A stretch of 64,000 nucleotides of DNA from Rhodamnia argentea (Eukaryota > Streptophyta > Magnoliopsida > Myrtales > Myrtaceae), in the NCBI RefSeq assembly GCF_020921035.1, contig NC_063153.1, forward strand, positions 14,446,001-14,510,000, given 5' to 3'. Made by a program: the position numbers and the translations under genes. Shown here piece by piece: positions 1-12,673 of this stretch. Within the stretch, counting starts at the first letter, position 1. Each line of letters begins with the position of its first letter. The notes beneath the pieces were generated by a model, which did no database searches, had not been told where the DNA came from, and saw nothing but the letters and a program-made list of their open reading frames with translations.

Positions 1-636
1 TTTGCTTTTGTCATGATGACGGAACATATAAAAGATCCGTAAGGCAAGTCCAAAAGGAGCTCCCTCCAACAAAAGCATTACATGTTTCATCCGCAATTGG
101 TAACCAGTATTCCTCAAAATTGACTTGCTATTGCGACGCTTTAAGGGAGCAACTACCAATAAATTCAACAAACTTTATAGAAAATCCAATTCCTTCATCC
201 ATTTGCTTGAATTTTGTGGAATGAACTGCAGCAGATGTACGGGGTTAACTAACAAGACCTGCACATATACTCTTGCTTTACATACCCGGTGATACAACTC
301 TTAGGCTCGCCTTAACTATCTTGGAGTTACACAGGAAAAATTAAGCTAAACGAGTACAACCAAAATCCAATCCATGCAGTACAAGCCACTCTCGGATGTT
401 CATTTTGAAAGGCTTGAATTCTTTGTAAGAAGAGATCATCCTCCAATGAGCAAGTCGCACATCGGCTCTACCTTCGAATTGGTCATGGTTGCGTTGGTGG
501 CTAGAGTTTTCTTCCCGATTGCGGTGTTACCGCCCGGTCGCACATTGCCGGTGCTACCGGACCTCGGAAGAGAATCACAAAGGTAACACGGAAGACCTAA
601 TCTAAACCATTCTTGAATTGGGGGAAGGCTTATTGT
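1..636. other. Intergenic DNA, no gene recognised
   Basis: I see no conserved protein, RNA gene or clear repeat boundary here. The short open frames have no recognisable family and no splice context. It may be the flank of a gene lying outside the window. Confidence 0.5.
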
Positions 637-1190
637 GAATATGAGGGATCTTTTAATTTCTTTCAAAATCCCTCACCTTCGAATGTCGCAACCGCTGCCC
701 TCGTCGCCATCACCATCCCCGCAGTAGACTTGAAAGGTCCCGTCGCCATTGTTGCCATAGTCTGTCGCCACCGCCACTCGATTGCACGTCTTTGCTCGGT
801 CGCACACAACTAGATCCTTCTCCTTTATGAGCTAGGGTTTGTGTGAACAGGAGGGATCTAATTTCTTCCGAAATTCCTCACCTTTAAAGGTCGCCGTCGC
901 CGCCCCGGTCGCCATCGCCGCCATCGCCTAGTCGCAAGCCCCATCATTGTTGCCAATTCGCACGTCATCGCTCAATTGCGTACAACCAGCTCCTTCTCCT
1001 TTACGAACGAGGGTCCGAGTGAACGGGAGGGGTCTTTTAATTTCTTCCAAAAGCCCTCACCTTTGAAGGTTGCCGTCACCGCTCCGGTCGCCGTCGCTTG
1101 GTCGCAAAAGCCCCCCATCTCATCGCCGGATCGCACCTCGTCGCTCAATCACACACAGAGAGCTCTTTTCCTTGACGAACGCGGGTGGGA
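637..1190. repeat. Three degenerate tandem copies of a ~175-205 bp GC-rich unit
   Basis: Three successive blocks (about 637-841, 842-1017 and 1018-1190) share the same order of landmarks: GAGGGATCTTTTAATTTCTT, then CCTCACCTT, then runs of GTCGCC, then TCGCTCAATTGC, then CTCCTTCTCCTTTA. The copies differ by many substitutions and small indels, so the array is old. I do not recognise the family. Its short open frames are probably by-products of GC-rich repeats. Confidence 0.75.
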
Positions 1191-2328
1191 TGGAAAAGAA
1201 AAAGAAAAGTGAGAAAGAGGGTTTTATCTTTTAATTTTAGAGTTTTGACGTTGTTTTTAATTCAAATTTATTTTGGCAAAAATGCCCCTATTGAATCGCC
1301 GGAAATAGTACATGTTTGCTGGCCGGCGAGCCGAGACCTTTTTTTGAAACAAGTTTGGGCACTTCAGGCCCTTCTTAGGAACAAGCTTCACTATGGGCCC
1401 TTTTTTGAGAAAATATGAGCAGTTGAGGCCCTTAATCGGAATTTTCCCTCTTTTAAATGGTTTAAAACATGTTCTCAACTGCTCCGCATAACCGTCGGCA
1501 TGACGTACCGACAAAATGGTGTCGCCGACATTTTTCTCCAACCGAGCACTATTCTGCCCGATGTTCCTTTATGGCCGAGGGTTGGTTTACCATTTTTGGC
1601 TACCAACATGTGTGATTTGGTTGGGCCTTGTGAACTCCGCGGGCTTTGCAACCAATTAAGGCTCAAACCGATTTTCAGTATCAAACAGTTGCTACTGGAC
1701 TTGTATTGATTAGTTTCTTACCTTTCGAAAATTTTATCAATCACACCTTGTCTTTTCGTAGGATTGTTTTAATTGATGGCATGGATTGATATGTTGGTCA
1801 CGCGAACCGGGCTAATCGAGGGGCACACAACCTATGGAACCAGTCGTGGAGGCCGCTCTCGCACCTCCAATCTCCCATCTCTAAGAATCACAGTATCGTC
1901 GACGTACGCCTGGCGGCAAAGATCAGCAGAAGGGTCCTGTCCAATCCGCCCGACGAGGGTGGTCATAGGAGAAAGTGCAGTGATCGGTGACGACACGTCT
2001 GGTCTCGCACCACCCGGTCCTCCGGCGAGACAAGGAAAGCCGGCGGTGACAGGCACCCGATGTAGAATTACTTATACAGAGGAATAGGACTTCAAAAAAG
2101 TTTCTGATCCATCATAAGATTGAGTTGAGCTTTGGATCTTCGTATAGATCCGACGATGATAGGATTAAACAGCTCAATAGGTCGCATGCCATCGTGCGCC
2201 ATGAAACGATATATTAGGAGCGATACCAAGTCAAGAGTCTTTCGACCGCGGGACAAAACGACAAATATCTGAGAGTCCCTACCCCGCGATAAAGCTCCCG
2301 CCTTGCGTTTCTTCATCGAAGCACAGCA
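1191..2328. other. Intergenic DNA and upstream region of the PPR gene
   Basis: No conserved protein is visible. Around 1330-1430 there are loosely repeated phrases of the type GGGCCCTTTTTTGAG, typical of decayed plant repeats. The block at about 1780-2060 is GC-rich and open on both strands, but I cannot assign it. The last ~230 bases should hold the PPR promoter; I saw no clear TATA box. Confidence 0.4.
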
Positions 2329-3807
2329 ATGGCCTCACTCTACACTTCCACTTCCAGGATCTCTCCGGACTTCGGACACCCACAAACACCAAAACCCATC
2401 AACCTCCGTCCCAGGACGTTGCCTCTCTGGCCGCTGAAGAATCCCAAGCTAAAGCCTCTCTGCACGTACGCCGTCCCGAACGCCGGCGACCCCAGGGTCT
2501 ACCGCCGCCGCCGCGGCGGAGAGAGCGCGAGCCCTCGCTCCACCACCAAGTACAGGACAGAAAATCCACCTCGCCAACAGGGCCGCGAAACTCCTTCGAA
2601 GGATGCTCGTGATTTGACGGAGAGTCGGGGAGGTGGCGAGTCGGGGGAACAGAATTTGGGGTCGGTACGAGGGGGTTTGGAGGAAGCTGATCTGATGAGT
2701 TTGTTGCAAGAGGGTAAGGTGGAAGAAGCTGTTGGGTGTGTGGAACAGGGGGGTTGTGCGGACTATGCTGTTTTTGGCGCGTTATTGGAATTGTGCGAGA
2801 ATTCGAAGGCTCTCGATCTAGGCAAGAGAGTTCATGATTTGTTGAGGCGGTCTCGCTTTTGGGGCGATGTGAATTTGAGTGAGAAAGTGGTGAGGATGTA
2901 CGTGAAATGTGGTAGCATGAGAGATGCGCGCCGGGTGTTCGACAGAATGCGTGAAAAGGATATGAGTTTGTGGCACTTGATGATCAATGGCTATGCTGCG
3001 AGCAGCCAAGGAAATGATGGGTTGCTATTGTTCGAGCAAATGAGGAAGGCGGGGCTACTTCCCAATGGCAAGACATTCACGGCTGTTTTGGCGGCTTGTG
3101 CAAGAGCAGGAGCGGTAAAACAAGGGCTCATGCACTTTGATTCGATGAGGAACGAGTTCGGTATTGCTCCAAGCATCGAGCATTATTTAGGGGTGATTGG
3201 TGTGTATGGAAGTTTGGGTCATTTGTGCGAAGCGTGGGATTTTGTTGAGAAAATCCCAATCGAACCCACTTTGGAGATTTGGGAGGCACTGAGGAATTAT
3301 GCTCGGATTCATGGGGATCTTGAGCTTGAGGACCGAGCGGAGGAGTTGTTGGTTGCTCTTGATCCTTCCCAGGCAATTGCCAATAAACTCCCATTACCTC
3401 CGAGAAGGAAGGATTCTGCAGTCAATATGATTGAGGAGAAGAATAAGCTGAGCAAGTATCGATGCATCGAACCGTACAAGGAAGAGGTGAATTCGAGAGG
3501 CTTGAATGGGCAGATGAGGGAAGCCGGGTACGTACCTGACACGAGATATGTCCTCCACGACATTGACGAGGAGGCGAAAGAGCAGGCCTTGCAATATCAC
3601 AGCGAGCGCTTGGCGATCGCCTATGGTTTGATCAGCACGCCACCAAGAACGACACTGAGGATCATGAAGAATCTCCGAATTTGTGGGGACTGTCACAACG
3701 CAATTAAAATCATGTCTAAGATCGTCGGGAGGGAGTTGATTGTGAGGGATAACAAGCGATTCCATCATTTCAGGGATGGCCAGTGCTCCTGTGGAGATTT
3801 TTGGTGA
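2329..3807 (+). CDS. DYW2: PPR protein with DYW deaminase domain, DYW2-like
   Basis: Intronless gene for a 492-residue pentatricopeptide-repeat protein. The basic, Ser/Pro/Arg-rich first ~100 residues look like a plastid or mitochondrial targeting region. PPR-type helices follow from about 120 to 345, and a DYW cytidine-deaminase domain ends the protein. Visible deaminase landmarks are the HSE zinc/catalytic motif (His424), CGDCH (Cys452, Cys455) and the C-terminal CSCGDFW, so the last triplet is DFW, not DYW. The phrases [36 protein letters not shown] and [16 protein letters not shown] match my memory of Arabidopsis DYW2 (At2g15690) better than typical long PPR proteins. DYW2 is known to act in trans, with E+-type PPR proteins and NUWA, in organellar C-to-U RNA editing. 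That this gene is the orthologue is an inference. Confidence 0.85.
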   Translation: MASLYTSTSRISPDFGHPQTPKPINLRPRTLPLWPLKNPKLKPLCTYAVPNAGDPRVYRRRRGGESASPRSTTKYRTENPPRQQGRETPSKDARDLTESRGGGESGEQNLGSVRGGLEEADLMSLLQEGKVEEAVGCVEQGGCADYAVFGALLELCENSKALDLGKRVHDLLRRSRFWGDVNLSEKVVRMYVKCGSMRDARRVFDRMREKDMSLWHLMINGYAASSQGNDGLLLFEQMRKAGLLPNGKTFTAVLAACARAGAVKQGLMHFDSMRNEFGIAPSIEHYLGVIGVYGSLGHLCEAWDFVEKIPIEPTLEIWEALRNYARIHGDLELEDRAEELLVALDPSQAIANKLPLPPRRKDSAVNMIEEKNKLSKYRCIEPYKEEVNSRGLNGQMREAGYVPDTRYVLHDIDEEAKEQALQYHSERLAIAYGLISTPPRTTLRIMKNLRICGDCHNAIKIMSKIVGRELIVRDNKRFHHFRDGQCSCGDFW

Positions 3808-4774
3808 AGTTGGCTTTTCCCCTGGTGATGGGAACTTCTGTTTATTCCAAGTTCTACCACGTAAAAAGGGCCCTCTATGGTCCTTTCTCGTAGAGGATGA
3901 AGTGATTGTCTAGACATGGGAGTTTGTTATTGTACTAGATGCTCAAAAGTCATGGACCTAGATTGATGACATTAGCACTTTCATTATGGGTGAGTTCCTG
4001 GAAGGCAGCATGAACGTTTTTCGCTTTGTCTTCCCTTTTTCATCTGTACAGTTTCACCTCCTCCATGAGTTTGGGGACTATGACATTACCCAAAATCAAT
4101 ATGTCGGAGTTCAGACGTGAATGATGCTGTTGCCGTTTTCCAAAGCAAGTAGGTGCCAAACTGCTTTTCAATTATTCAAAAACAAACCAGCAATAGATTG
4201 CTTCTTTTGAGAAGGCTGCAAAAGGAAATCTTTGCTTAGTCTTCTTGTCACAGTTCACCTAAGTCAGCCAAGCACTATAATGTCTAGCTCAACTTTTTGA
4301 GCTGATTGCATAACAGATCTTCCCACTCGCCTTCTCAAAGAACTGATGGTGCGATATATTGAATAATAAAGTGTGAAGCGCATCAAACAGAACATGTTCA
4401 GGAGGTAAGGTATGAGATCAGAAATTCGCAGAACAGATTCTGGTGCTTTATACAAGCACATAGGATGTCCGGATGGTTACACCTTACGTATGTACGACTT
4501 GCATGTCAATCCTATCCCAGTATACAGGAAATCTGGATGGTTAAACCATCTGAATTCTAAAGAATGCCATGTGATACCTTATTGGCTAATTCCTTCAATA
4601 ATGGACCTCGAACAATGTCCTTTTGGATGCTGCAGCTAGGAGCATCATAAAATGTCCGAGGGAAAATGAAATATACAACAAATGACCTGATGGTACAAAT
4701 GATTCAAACAGAGTCAAAAGCCAGATGCAAAATGGAGTCCCCTGATTGCCTCCTAATGTTAGCGATCAGCGTCC
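3808..4774. other. Convergent 3' regions of the PPR and carrier genes
   Basis: This lies between the stop codons of two convergent genes and should hold both 3' untranslated regions. No other coding potential or repeat was recognised. Confidence 0.5.
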
Positions 4775-7311
4775 TCATGAGTGCAATGAAGATGTATGAC
4801 TACTCTGTTCGTTCAACTCTACTCCAATCACAGCCTCATCTCGTGATGGGACTCTTAGGTTTGACTTCATGACATCATACACAGTAAACCCGATAGCTAC
4901 TGACGGTACAACCTGAAGGAAACGAACCGGCATTTAGTAAAAGCATAAATGTACAGTGATTAACAAAGGGAAACTTGCTTGACTTCCTACCTTCATGTAG
5001 TTGATGCTCAATCCTGAAAATAACTGCTTCCATCCTTGCCTCTTGGCAATCATGACAAGGGTTTCCATTGTTCCCTTAAGTTCTGCACTGTTAGATGCCA
5101 TGAGCCGTTGAACCTGTCAAGGCAAAAACTTCTTTTGGATCATCCCTATACATCCTCCAATTGGTATCTATAATCAACTTTCATATTACCTGCATTTGTC
5201 TCCTCACAACATCAAGCGGGTAAGTAAATGTCTGACCCAATAAACCGGCAACGGATCCACAGACAAGCTTCACTGCGATATCTTTTTTGTTTTCCTCAGG
5301 GACGTGGAGTTTCATCTCCTCATAGAAGTAAAACTTCAAACCCGCATAAGGGAAGATTCCGTAGAGTGATGGTGCTGAAAAATGTTTCTGCATGTTAATG
5401 GCAACAGAAGAAATAGTATCCTCCTTAAGAAAGCAGAAGATGAACCCTACCAACACCGCGATAGAGTCCTCTAATCCCAGCTTCTTTAAATGTCTTTGAA
5501 AAACAATCCAGGATTCCTCTGTAGACTTGTTCAGCCCCAAGCACTCCTTTTACAGAAGAGTTTGATGAACCAACAACCTGCACAAAAACAGCAAATTGGT
5601 CAAACATGTTACCGGGAACATATGGTTGTCACTCGGTTTTAATCGTCATGCATATGCTCTCATGGGGATATTACATGATTGCTTTACCTGATAAGCCAAT
5701 TTAGTCCGAACCAAATCTAGAGGATAGGTGAAAAGTACAGCAGTTCCCCCAGCAAATGATCCTGCCACAAGATCAAGCACAGGGCCTCTTCCAACATCTG
5801 GAAACCAACGAATGATCCACCTTCTGTATTCCTCATAGGTCATATAGTGAAGTGCTGCATATGGTACTATTCGAGCAACACTTGCACCGTTTCCTCTGAA
5901 AAACAAACAAGAAAATCAATACCAAATATGTTCTTTGAAAAACTTTCACATGATGACTATTAATATCAATCTACCTGTAGAAACCCAAAAGCCCCTCTGT
6001 CTTTGCAATCTTTCTAATAGATCCAAACAGCCCTATGCTCTGAAATTCTGCTCTTCTGGTCTAAATGAATACTAGTAAGAAACATTTAATAGAAAAACTT
6101 GAATGCACTTATTAAGCCTACGAAAGCATATAATCTTGAAACCCAGGGCTAAAGCAGACTACTCTAAAAGGATAATCCTCAAAATGTACATCAGCACCAT
6201 TTCCAGATAAAAACATGAATCCATCACAAACATCTTTCATTTGTTTATTTTCTTGTGTGCTGCTCAACGCTCATACTATATCTGCTCAAATGGAACTTAA
6301 TCCAACTTCATAAGCCTCATCAAAAGTGGAGTCCAAGTAAGCCTATGGAGCTCTAGCAACTAGCTTTGTCGAATGATTCACTCATGTCTAATACCAATAT
6401 CCTGCTGTAAGTCATAAAACAAGAATGATTATATTACTCAAAATGTAAAATGCTCACAGAAGGTGCAGACAGACATAATCGGGAAGAGAATTCGACAGAG
6501 TGCATACTGGAGAGAGCTACAGTTTTTCCTCTCTCCCTCTCCCACTCTCACCACCCACCCACCCCCCTTTCCCTCTCTAAACACAACTGTCATAAGATCA
6601 TTTTGCAAATCGGGATAACCCAGCATATAAGAACTCATAAACCCAACACTAACTACCACGGCTCAATTATCCAGCGACTGTCCACTTTAACAGAAAAGGA
6701 ACTTCAATGATCAACAATTCAACGCTTACCCCTAGCAGAGTTAATTCATCCTCCAATTGACTACACTAATTAATCCACAGAGAGGTAAGATGGACAAGGT
6801 CGCATCCAAGTTGCGCTACAATAGGGTTTCATGGAATATCCATCGCTTGTCTTAACCAATCTACCAACCACATTCTCCTTATCTTATTGCATTCACTATC
6901 AATTGTCCTCTCGCATACACCTCAACCCTCTGGAATCGATAATGCCAACTGCCAAAACAAAATCAATACACCCAACCTCGACACTTAACTGTGACTCTTA
7001 GCTTCCGCAGCCTCAACAATCAATAGCAGTCAAAGCACATTCGCCTACAACCAGAACAGTCCTCACAGAACCAATCCACAGTCCACAATCAGAAACACGC
7101 AACGAGCAGAGCCAAGCCAGCAAGCCGCGGCGAAATTCGGGGATTCGAGAACGAGCGAAATTCGTCAGAGAGGGCGTACCTGAAACAAGATCTTGACGCG
7201 CTCGAGAGGCGCCACGACAGTCTTGGCGACGCCGCCAGCGACACCGCCAGCGATCAGCTCCTTGGCGAACACGGGCATGGCTTCGATCACGCCATCCATG
7301 GACGCGTTCAT
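4775..7311 (-). CDS. Mitochondrial coenzyme A carrier (CoAc-type, SLC25 family)
   Basis: Seven coding exons on the minus strand, read from high to low: 7311-7180, 6060-5975, 5895-5688, 5577-5451, 5374-5190, 5113-4991, 4912-4775. Joined, they encode 332 residues, normal for a mitochondrial carrier. The three repeats carry the signature PX[DE]XX[RK] as PLERVK (35-40), PLDLVR (131-136) and PLDVVR (237-242). The start [20 protein letters not shown] and the phrase [19 protein letters not shown] are typical of plant CoAc1/CoAc2 (At1g14560, At4g26180), which import CoA or related adenine nucleotides into the matrix. All junctions are GT-AG and in phase. An internal Met at residue 5 is an alternative start. 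The substrate is inferred from family resemblance. Confidence 0.92.
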
Positions 7312-7615
7312 CGCCTCTGTCTCTCTCTCTCTCCCTCCCTCCCTCTTCCGCTTCGACGTTCAACACGAGAGAGTTGAACGTCGCTTGATGACGTGCGCAA
7401 AGAGACTGCCGATGAAATTTTCGTATAGAGGGAGGAGGAGAAGGAGAAGGAGAAGAAGAGAAAAGAATCTGACTTGTCAGAGAGGGCCACTCCGGGCAAA
7501 AGATTGGCACGAGCCTATTGGGTGGGAGGAAGAAGTGATCAGGTGCACACCAGCCTATTTCAGTCTCGCTACTTCTGGTTTTGCTACCCAATCAGGAGCA
7601 GAGTCCCCGTGTTAG

Positions 7616-8717
7616 TAGGGGTGAGCGGTTCTAGATTCCTTACGGGTTCCCTCTAAACCCTGGAACCTACCCGTCAGAACAGGTTTTTCATTTTTTGAAA
7701 CCCGAAATCTACCTGTCATACTCTGGAACCTGGAACCTAGAACCTATCCTATTACGGGTTCTAGAGTCGGTTTCAAGGTACTCAAGTGACGCAGCATTCA
7801 GCAAAGATCGCAAGTAAATCCTTACTAAAAGAAGAGAAATCTCAAAAATTCTGTGAATATTATTGATGATCTGTTCCAAAAAACGTGATAAACACCTTTT
7901 ATAGGGTATTATCCTAACCATAGCCCAACCAAGAAAAGAAATATCAAAAAACGGAAAATTATAAAAGTACCACTGAAATAAAATTAAGCTCGAAAAATAC
8001 TAAAAAAGAAAAAGAAAAACCCATCTAGACATTCCCGAACCGCCAAAATCCATCGTTAGTCACAGTAGAAGAATGTGAGTATTGATCGAGACGCCGTTTC
8101 GCTTCAGCCGACCGAATTTGAGCTCAACCCGACGTCGTCAACCCGATCCGTCGGTTCTAGCCGCAACACCATTTTACCTTCCGATTGGATTTCTGTCGAT
8201 CCAATCGATCCAGGAACGCACTACTAATGACATCCGCATCACCGAGAACCCATCAATTTATTTTATTTTATTTTATTTTATTTTATTTCATTTTTAGTTA
8301 AGCAAAATGAGAGTGACCCCTACAATATCTAAAAAAAAATAAAGGTGAGTGGTTTTAGGTACCATCTTGGTTACATTTAGAACTTGAAACTAATCCATTG
8401 GATCACATTTATCATTTTTTTGGAACTTAAAACCTAAAAATTTGATTGGCTCCAGATTATACATTCATCATTGGACGCTATAGAATATTATAGGATCATG
8501 CAAAAATATATACCAAGAAAAATATAAAAATTTATTTCAAGATTTAATATCTAGATTCCAGGTAGTGGAACCCGGAACCTACCCATTGAAATAGGTTTCT
8601 CAATTTTTGGAACCCGAAACATACCTTACATATCTTGAAACTTGAAATTGGACCGGATTCTCCAGATTCCGATTTCGGGTTCTCGATTCTACCCCGAAAT
8701 CATGCTCACCCTTATGT
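7616..8717. mobile_element. Composite hAT-like non-autonomous element
   Basis: The left end reads TAGGGGTGAGCGGTTCTAG and the right end, reverse-complemented, TAAGGGTGAGCATGATTTCG. The TA(G/A)GGGTGAGC inverted termini and an imperfect 8-bp flanking repeat (CGTGTTAG / TGTGCTAG) fit the hAT superfamily. A third, internal terminus-like sequence at about 8339 (TAAAGGTGAGTGGTTTTAGG) and direct repetition of the subterminal block (7654-7731 and 8569-8647) show that two related copies are nested or joined. No transposase is visible. A relative lies at the right edge of the window. Confidence 0.65.
8260..8293. repeat. (ATTTT)n microsatellite
   Basis: About six tandem pentanucleotide units inside the hAT-like composite element. 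Confidence 0.9.
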
Positions 8718-9657
8718 GCTAGGGAGGGCGCGGCAGAACACGAGTGGTAGGGGAGAGTTAGATTGTCCGCTCCTCGCGCACACCCGAGCAAAACACCTTT
8801 CATGTTTTTTTTATTCTCGATCAATTTAAACAAAGGGCAAATTGAAACTAAGCCCAGCTGTGCCATGCCTCGTCCAATCAAAACCAACGCGGTAACCAGA
8901 ACGGGCTGCCGTTTTTCTTTGACTTTAGTCCAACCTTAATCAATGTCATTAACGTCAATTAGACTGTCTGATTAAGATGCCTGCACGTGCGACAGTTGGT
9001 CTACCGACTTCAAAAAACAAACACGTGACTTCAGAACTCGTCCGTTCCGAGGCTAGGAGGAAGATCATATCTCAAATTGAAGTATGCTAAAGTATTTTCA
9101 ATTCTGCATAATTTCAAGAAAAGTACATGCATGTTGACTAGCAAATTAAGTCATCCAATGATAGTATTATGAAATAACAATTCAACAGCCACATTTTCCA
9201 AATCCAAAACTCTGGAAAAAACCACAGGTCAAAACCAAATTTGAAAAGCCAAAAATCATGTTAAAGAATCACCGGTGACCCAAGTATACTCCTAGCAACA
9301 TCTTTCTTTCCTTTTTTTTTTCCCCAAAAGAGATAGAAGACAGCATGCTTTCCACAGATCACTGCATGTTCACTATGACCTAAATGAATCATCCGGTTAG
9401 ATCGAATATGATTGCAGATTAGATAAATGAAACCGAACTTTCTGAGAACCTAACTTCTTTTTTAAAAAATCTGTCATATGGATCAGCCAAACAGAAACAG
9501 AGATGGTAGAGCAAAAATTATCATTAAAAAAAAAAAAAAAACATCGGCATGATCGAACATTGCTAGCATCATGGCATTAGAGTATAATGGAGATAAAATC
9601 AGTTCAATGTCTCACCAATTCCCTAGTGATCAAATGGGTAGGTTCTGCAAAGATGGT
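8718..9657. other. Intergenic DNA, AT-rich
   Basis: Downstream of the phosphatase gene, whose stop lies at 9658. It contains a T-run near 9311 and an A-run near 9525-9541, and otherwise nothing I recognise. Confidence 0.5.
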
Positions 9658-11692
9658 TTAAGGGTAAGAGACTTGAGTTGTCTTACAACCACTATCAGGC
9701 GAAGCTATGAGCCCCGTCCTGGTGTTTTCATCCATTAGAATCCTGTCGATAATGTCAAGAAGCACCCCCGCGAGCTCTTCGCCATTGCTCCATTCGTGGA
9801 TCACGGCTTTAATAAGCGTTTGGTCACTGAAAATGAGATTCCAGAGAGGGAAACTCTTCCTTGGCACTACGAAGTCTCGCATTCCGAGCCTCAAGCACGG
9901 ACAGTAATCGCCTTTCCCGTCTCCTAGATATATTAATCTTCTCTCCTTGAACTCAGAATCAGCAGCTTGAATCCTCTTCAGAACCAAGCCCTGTATAGAA
10001 AAGCGCCATGCATTTAAAATTAAGCAGCGTGAAGGATTTATAATGAGCTGGCACACCAAAGATCCGCAGATTTCCTTAAGACAATAAACAAAATGGACTA
10101 TCCTAAGTTCCTAACTTTATTGGGGATACAAGAAAGGCAATAAAATACAAATAGGTTCGTTGTGTATTTCACACAGTTACCACTGAAAACACCATTGTGC
10201 TGCTGAAAATTCAAAAGCATTGTATATTTTACATTTCAACAACCTGTCCCAATTTAAAGATTTAGGCAGTATTACACATTGAAACCCCTAGGCCATGTAA
10301 TAAGCACGCGAAACGTTGCATATACGTCGAACATCGACCTCTTTCCTTTTTCCACAGTTACCCGAGGATGTTCCAGCCACCCTCTGCACGTTTGCAGCCA
10401 GGTTGTTAAAGTGTAGGTGCATGCTTCCCTGGCCTATTTGACAAACGGTAAGACCTTTAATTTCCAATAAGATTATTCTCTGCCGTTCTTGATGTAACAC
10501 ACTTCTATACAACTTCATCCAGTTTCCATTGGTTAAAGAATAATCAATCACCTTCCATCTATATTCTCCATAGAAGGAAAATGCAGAGCGTAAAATCATG
10601 CACAAATTCCTCTCAGAAAACTACAAGGAACCCTCGTCACGGTTCCTCGTGATGCTCAAATCTCTCGACAGGCATCCCTAAAGCGATATGCATGCAGAAA
10701 AAGCTTAAAAGTAAGGCAAACTGCTTCTTCCTTTCATTTAAAGCCTCAAAGCTCAAAAATGCTTCACAAAATCCACAAATGCACATAGGAATGCATATCA
10801 TCCTGCCATAAACAGTTGGTTCACCAATAATAAATGCATCAAAATTCGGAATACATAAACACGAGAATCGCATACGTGAAGCAGAGTCCAGGGTGTGAAT
10901 CATTGCTACATTACCTTGCACATATTGGGAGGGCACAAGTTGCATCCATGAGGAGAAGAGGCAGAATCATGAAAAGGGACGATGTTTAGCCTGCCTTCCA
11001 CGTTGACGAAGGCCGGGTTCGTGACGATCTCAGAGAAACAACCCAACAGCCCGTGATGCTTCAGGATCGTCTCTATGAAGAACTGATTCGCATCGCTAAT
11101 TATCCTCAAGTCACATCTAACGGGGACAAAGCCCCCAATATAAACATTACCATTTAGCTATATACGTTAACCCCTTCTTATACCACACCCACACATATGA
11201 AACTTAGTGCATCATATATATTCATTACCCATGTCTATGAGCTGCTCTAATGGATTCGATAACACGAGGATGAAGAGGCATTCGCTTCAAGCAATCCTCA
11301 ATGTCCTCGACTGACATGCCCTGTGAATGGAGCTCCACCATCATCCTATTCTGGGGATAATAGAACATCACAGATCATCAATTTCTGCTCAAATTCACAT
11401 CAATGAAAAATCAAAAAAGCTGCAAGCTTTGAGCAGGCCGTACTCAAAGGCGCGCACCCCACGAGCATCACAGAGTCAAATTCTAGTACTGATAGTGTTT
11501 GCTGGGAAGTGATAGGAATCCGAAAGAGGAGAGACTACAAACGAGACGAACCATGAGAGAAGTCCAGGGCATGGTGGAGCGGAGCTCACGGAACAAGTGG
11601 GTGAGACCCATCTCCGTCACCACCCAGTTGTCGCTATCGCCGTCGATCAACGTCCGGTCGAAGTCGAACACCACCACCACCACCTCCGCCAT
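9658..11692 (-). CDS. HAD-superfamily PHOSPHO-type small-molecule phosphatase
   Basis: Four coding exons on the minus strand: 11692-11552, 11350-11229, 11116-10915, 9990-9658, giving 265 residues. The HAD motif I DFDRT places the nucleophile Asp10 and the acid/base Asp12, with the following IDGDSDNWVV typical of the plant PHOSPHO family. HAD motif IV is LGDGKGDYCP with Asp179 and Asp183. The cysteine-containing CNLCPPNMCKG at the exon 3/4 junction is also a family hallmark. Relatives act on phosphoethanolamine/phosphocholine (PECP1, PS2) or thiamine monophosphate. The gene most recalls At4g29530, annotated as thiamine phosphate phosphatase-like. The exact substrate cannot be read from sequence. 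The gene is divergent from the beta-galactosidase, with about 980 bp between start codons. Confidence 0.88.
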
Positions 11693-11828
11693 GGTCTCCG
11701 GCGGCGACGACGAGGAAGACCTGCCGAGTGTCGAGTGCCGGCGATTAGCTCTGGAAAGGGCTGGATTGGAGACTGTATTTCTCGAGGCTCGATGGGGAAA
11801 TTATCATGCTTTTGTTTTCTCAAGTGCT

Positions 11829-11838
11829 TTTTTTATTA

Positions 11839-11878
<40 letters not shown>

Positions 11879-11880
11879 TA
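11829..11880. repeat. (ATT)n microsatellite in the divergent intergenic region
   Basis: About 14 near-perfect ATT units, roughly 140 bp upstream of the phosphatase start. The shared region 11693-12673 separates two divergent genes. Confidence 0.9.
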
Positions 11881-12673
11881 CTTTTTTGGGATAATCCAGC
11901 CTTTGTATTGCGATTATTTCACAAGAATATACAACATGGCTATCAAGTGCTTTTATCATTAGTTTACCGTGGACACGGAGACCGGTTCGATTAGCTCAAC
12001 ACTATATGAGGCTAGTTTCGAGTAGAACTAGTTTCGAACCGGTCGAGAAACAAATTCTAAAATACGTATCTTATGCACTTTCTCATTTCTCATTAAGGTC
12101 AAAACGGCATGTGAAAATCGTCAAGGCTGTCAATCTTCTTATGTCTCCAAGATAAAAAAGATGAAAACAAACAAAAAAAAATAGGATGATTCCTAAGTTG
12201 CCGTTCAAACCAATAGGTTTGCCGACCGGTTTGGTTCCGGTTCCGAAAACAAGAAGCAAACTTTTTATTTCGATCACGTGAGTGCTATTTAAGAAACATT
12301 TAATCTTATTACATGCGTAATTTCGTCATGATGAAAGTGAGGGGATGTTGTGTAAGAAGTATCCTTGGAGATTCCTCGTATATTGCATTTATTGCATCAT
12401 GACTGATTTAGATTGGTTCCATACACTAAGATTAGGACATTGCATATTTACTTGCCTCAAATAACTGTCTCTCTTTATTGTATGAATAACAGGAATTTGG
12501 ACAATTCTTCTCTCCCGCTTACTTTCTAACTCTTTTCTTGATTCACTCGACAGCAACAGATTGTTGTTATTGAGTTCTTGGTAGATGCAGAACCTGTTCG
12601 GGAAAAGAAAAGATAAAAAAGGTCGTTGCTTTTTGACTGAAGCTGAAACAGAGGAAGAGGCATCATCATCATC
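11881..12673. promoter_or_regulatory. Divergent intergenic region (phosphatase / beta-galactosidase)
   Basis: It must hold the beta-galactosidase promoter and leader. I see no strong TATA box near 12500-12640. A short block at 12000-12250 with phrases such as CCGGTTTGGTTCCGGTTCCG looks like a decayed repeat. Confidence 0.4.

Noticed and set aside
1773-2087. 104-residue open frame upstream of the PPR gene
   Set aside because: Overlapping frames on both strands and no recognisable family; likely composition-driven.
7013-7591. 192-residue open frame on the minus strand
   Set aside because: It overlaps the first exon of the CoA carrier in another frame and has low-complexity, GC-driven composition.
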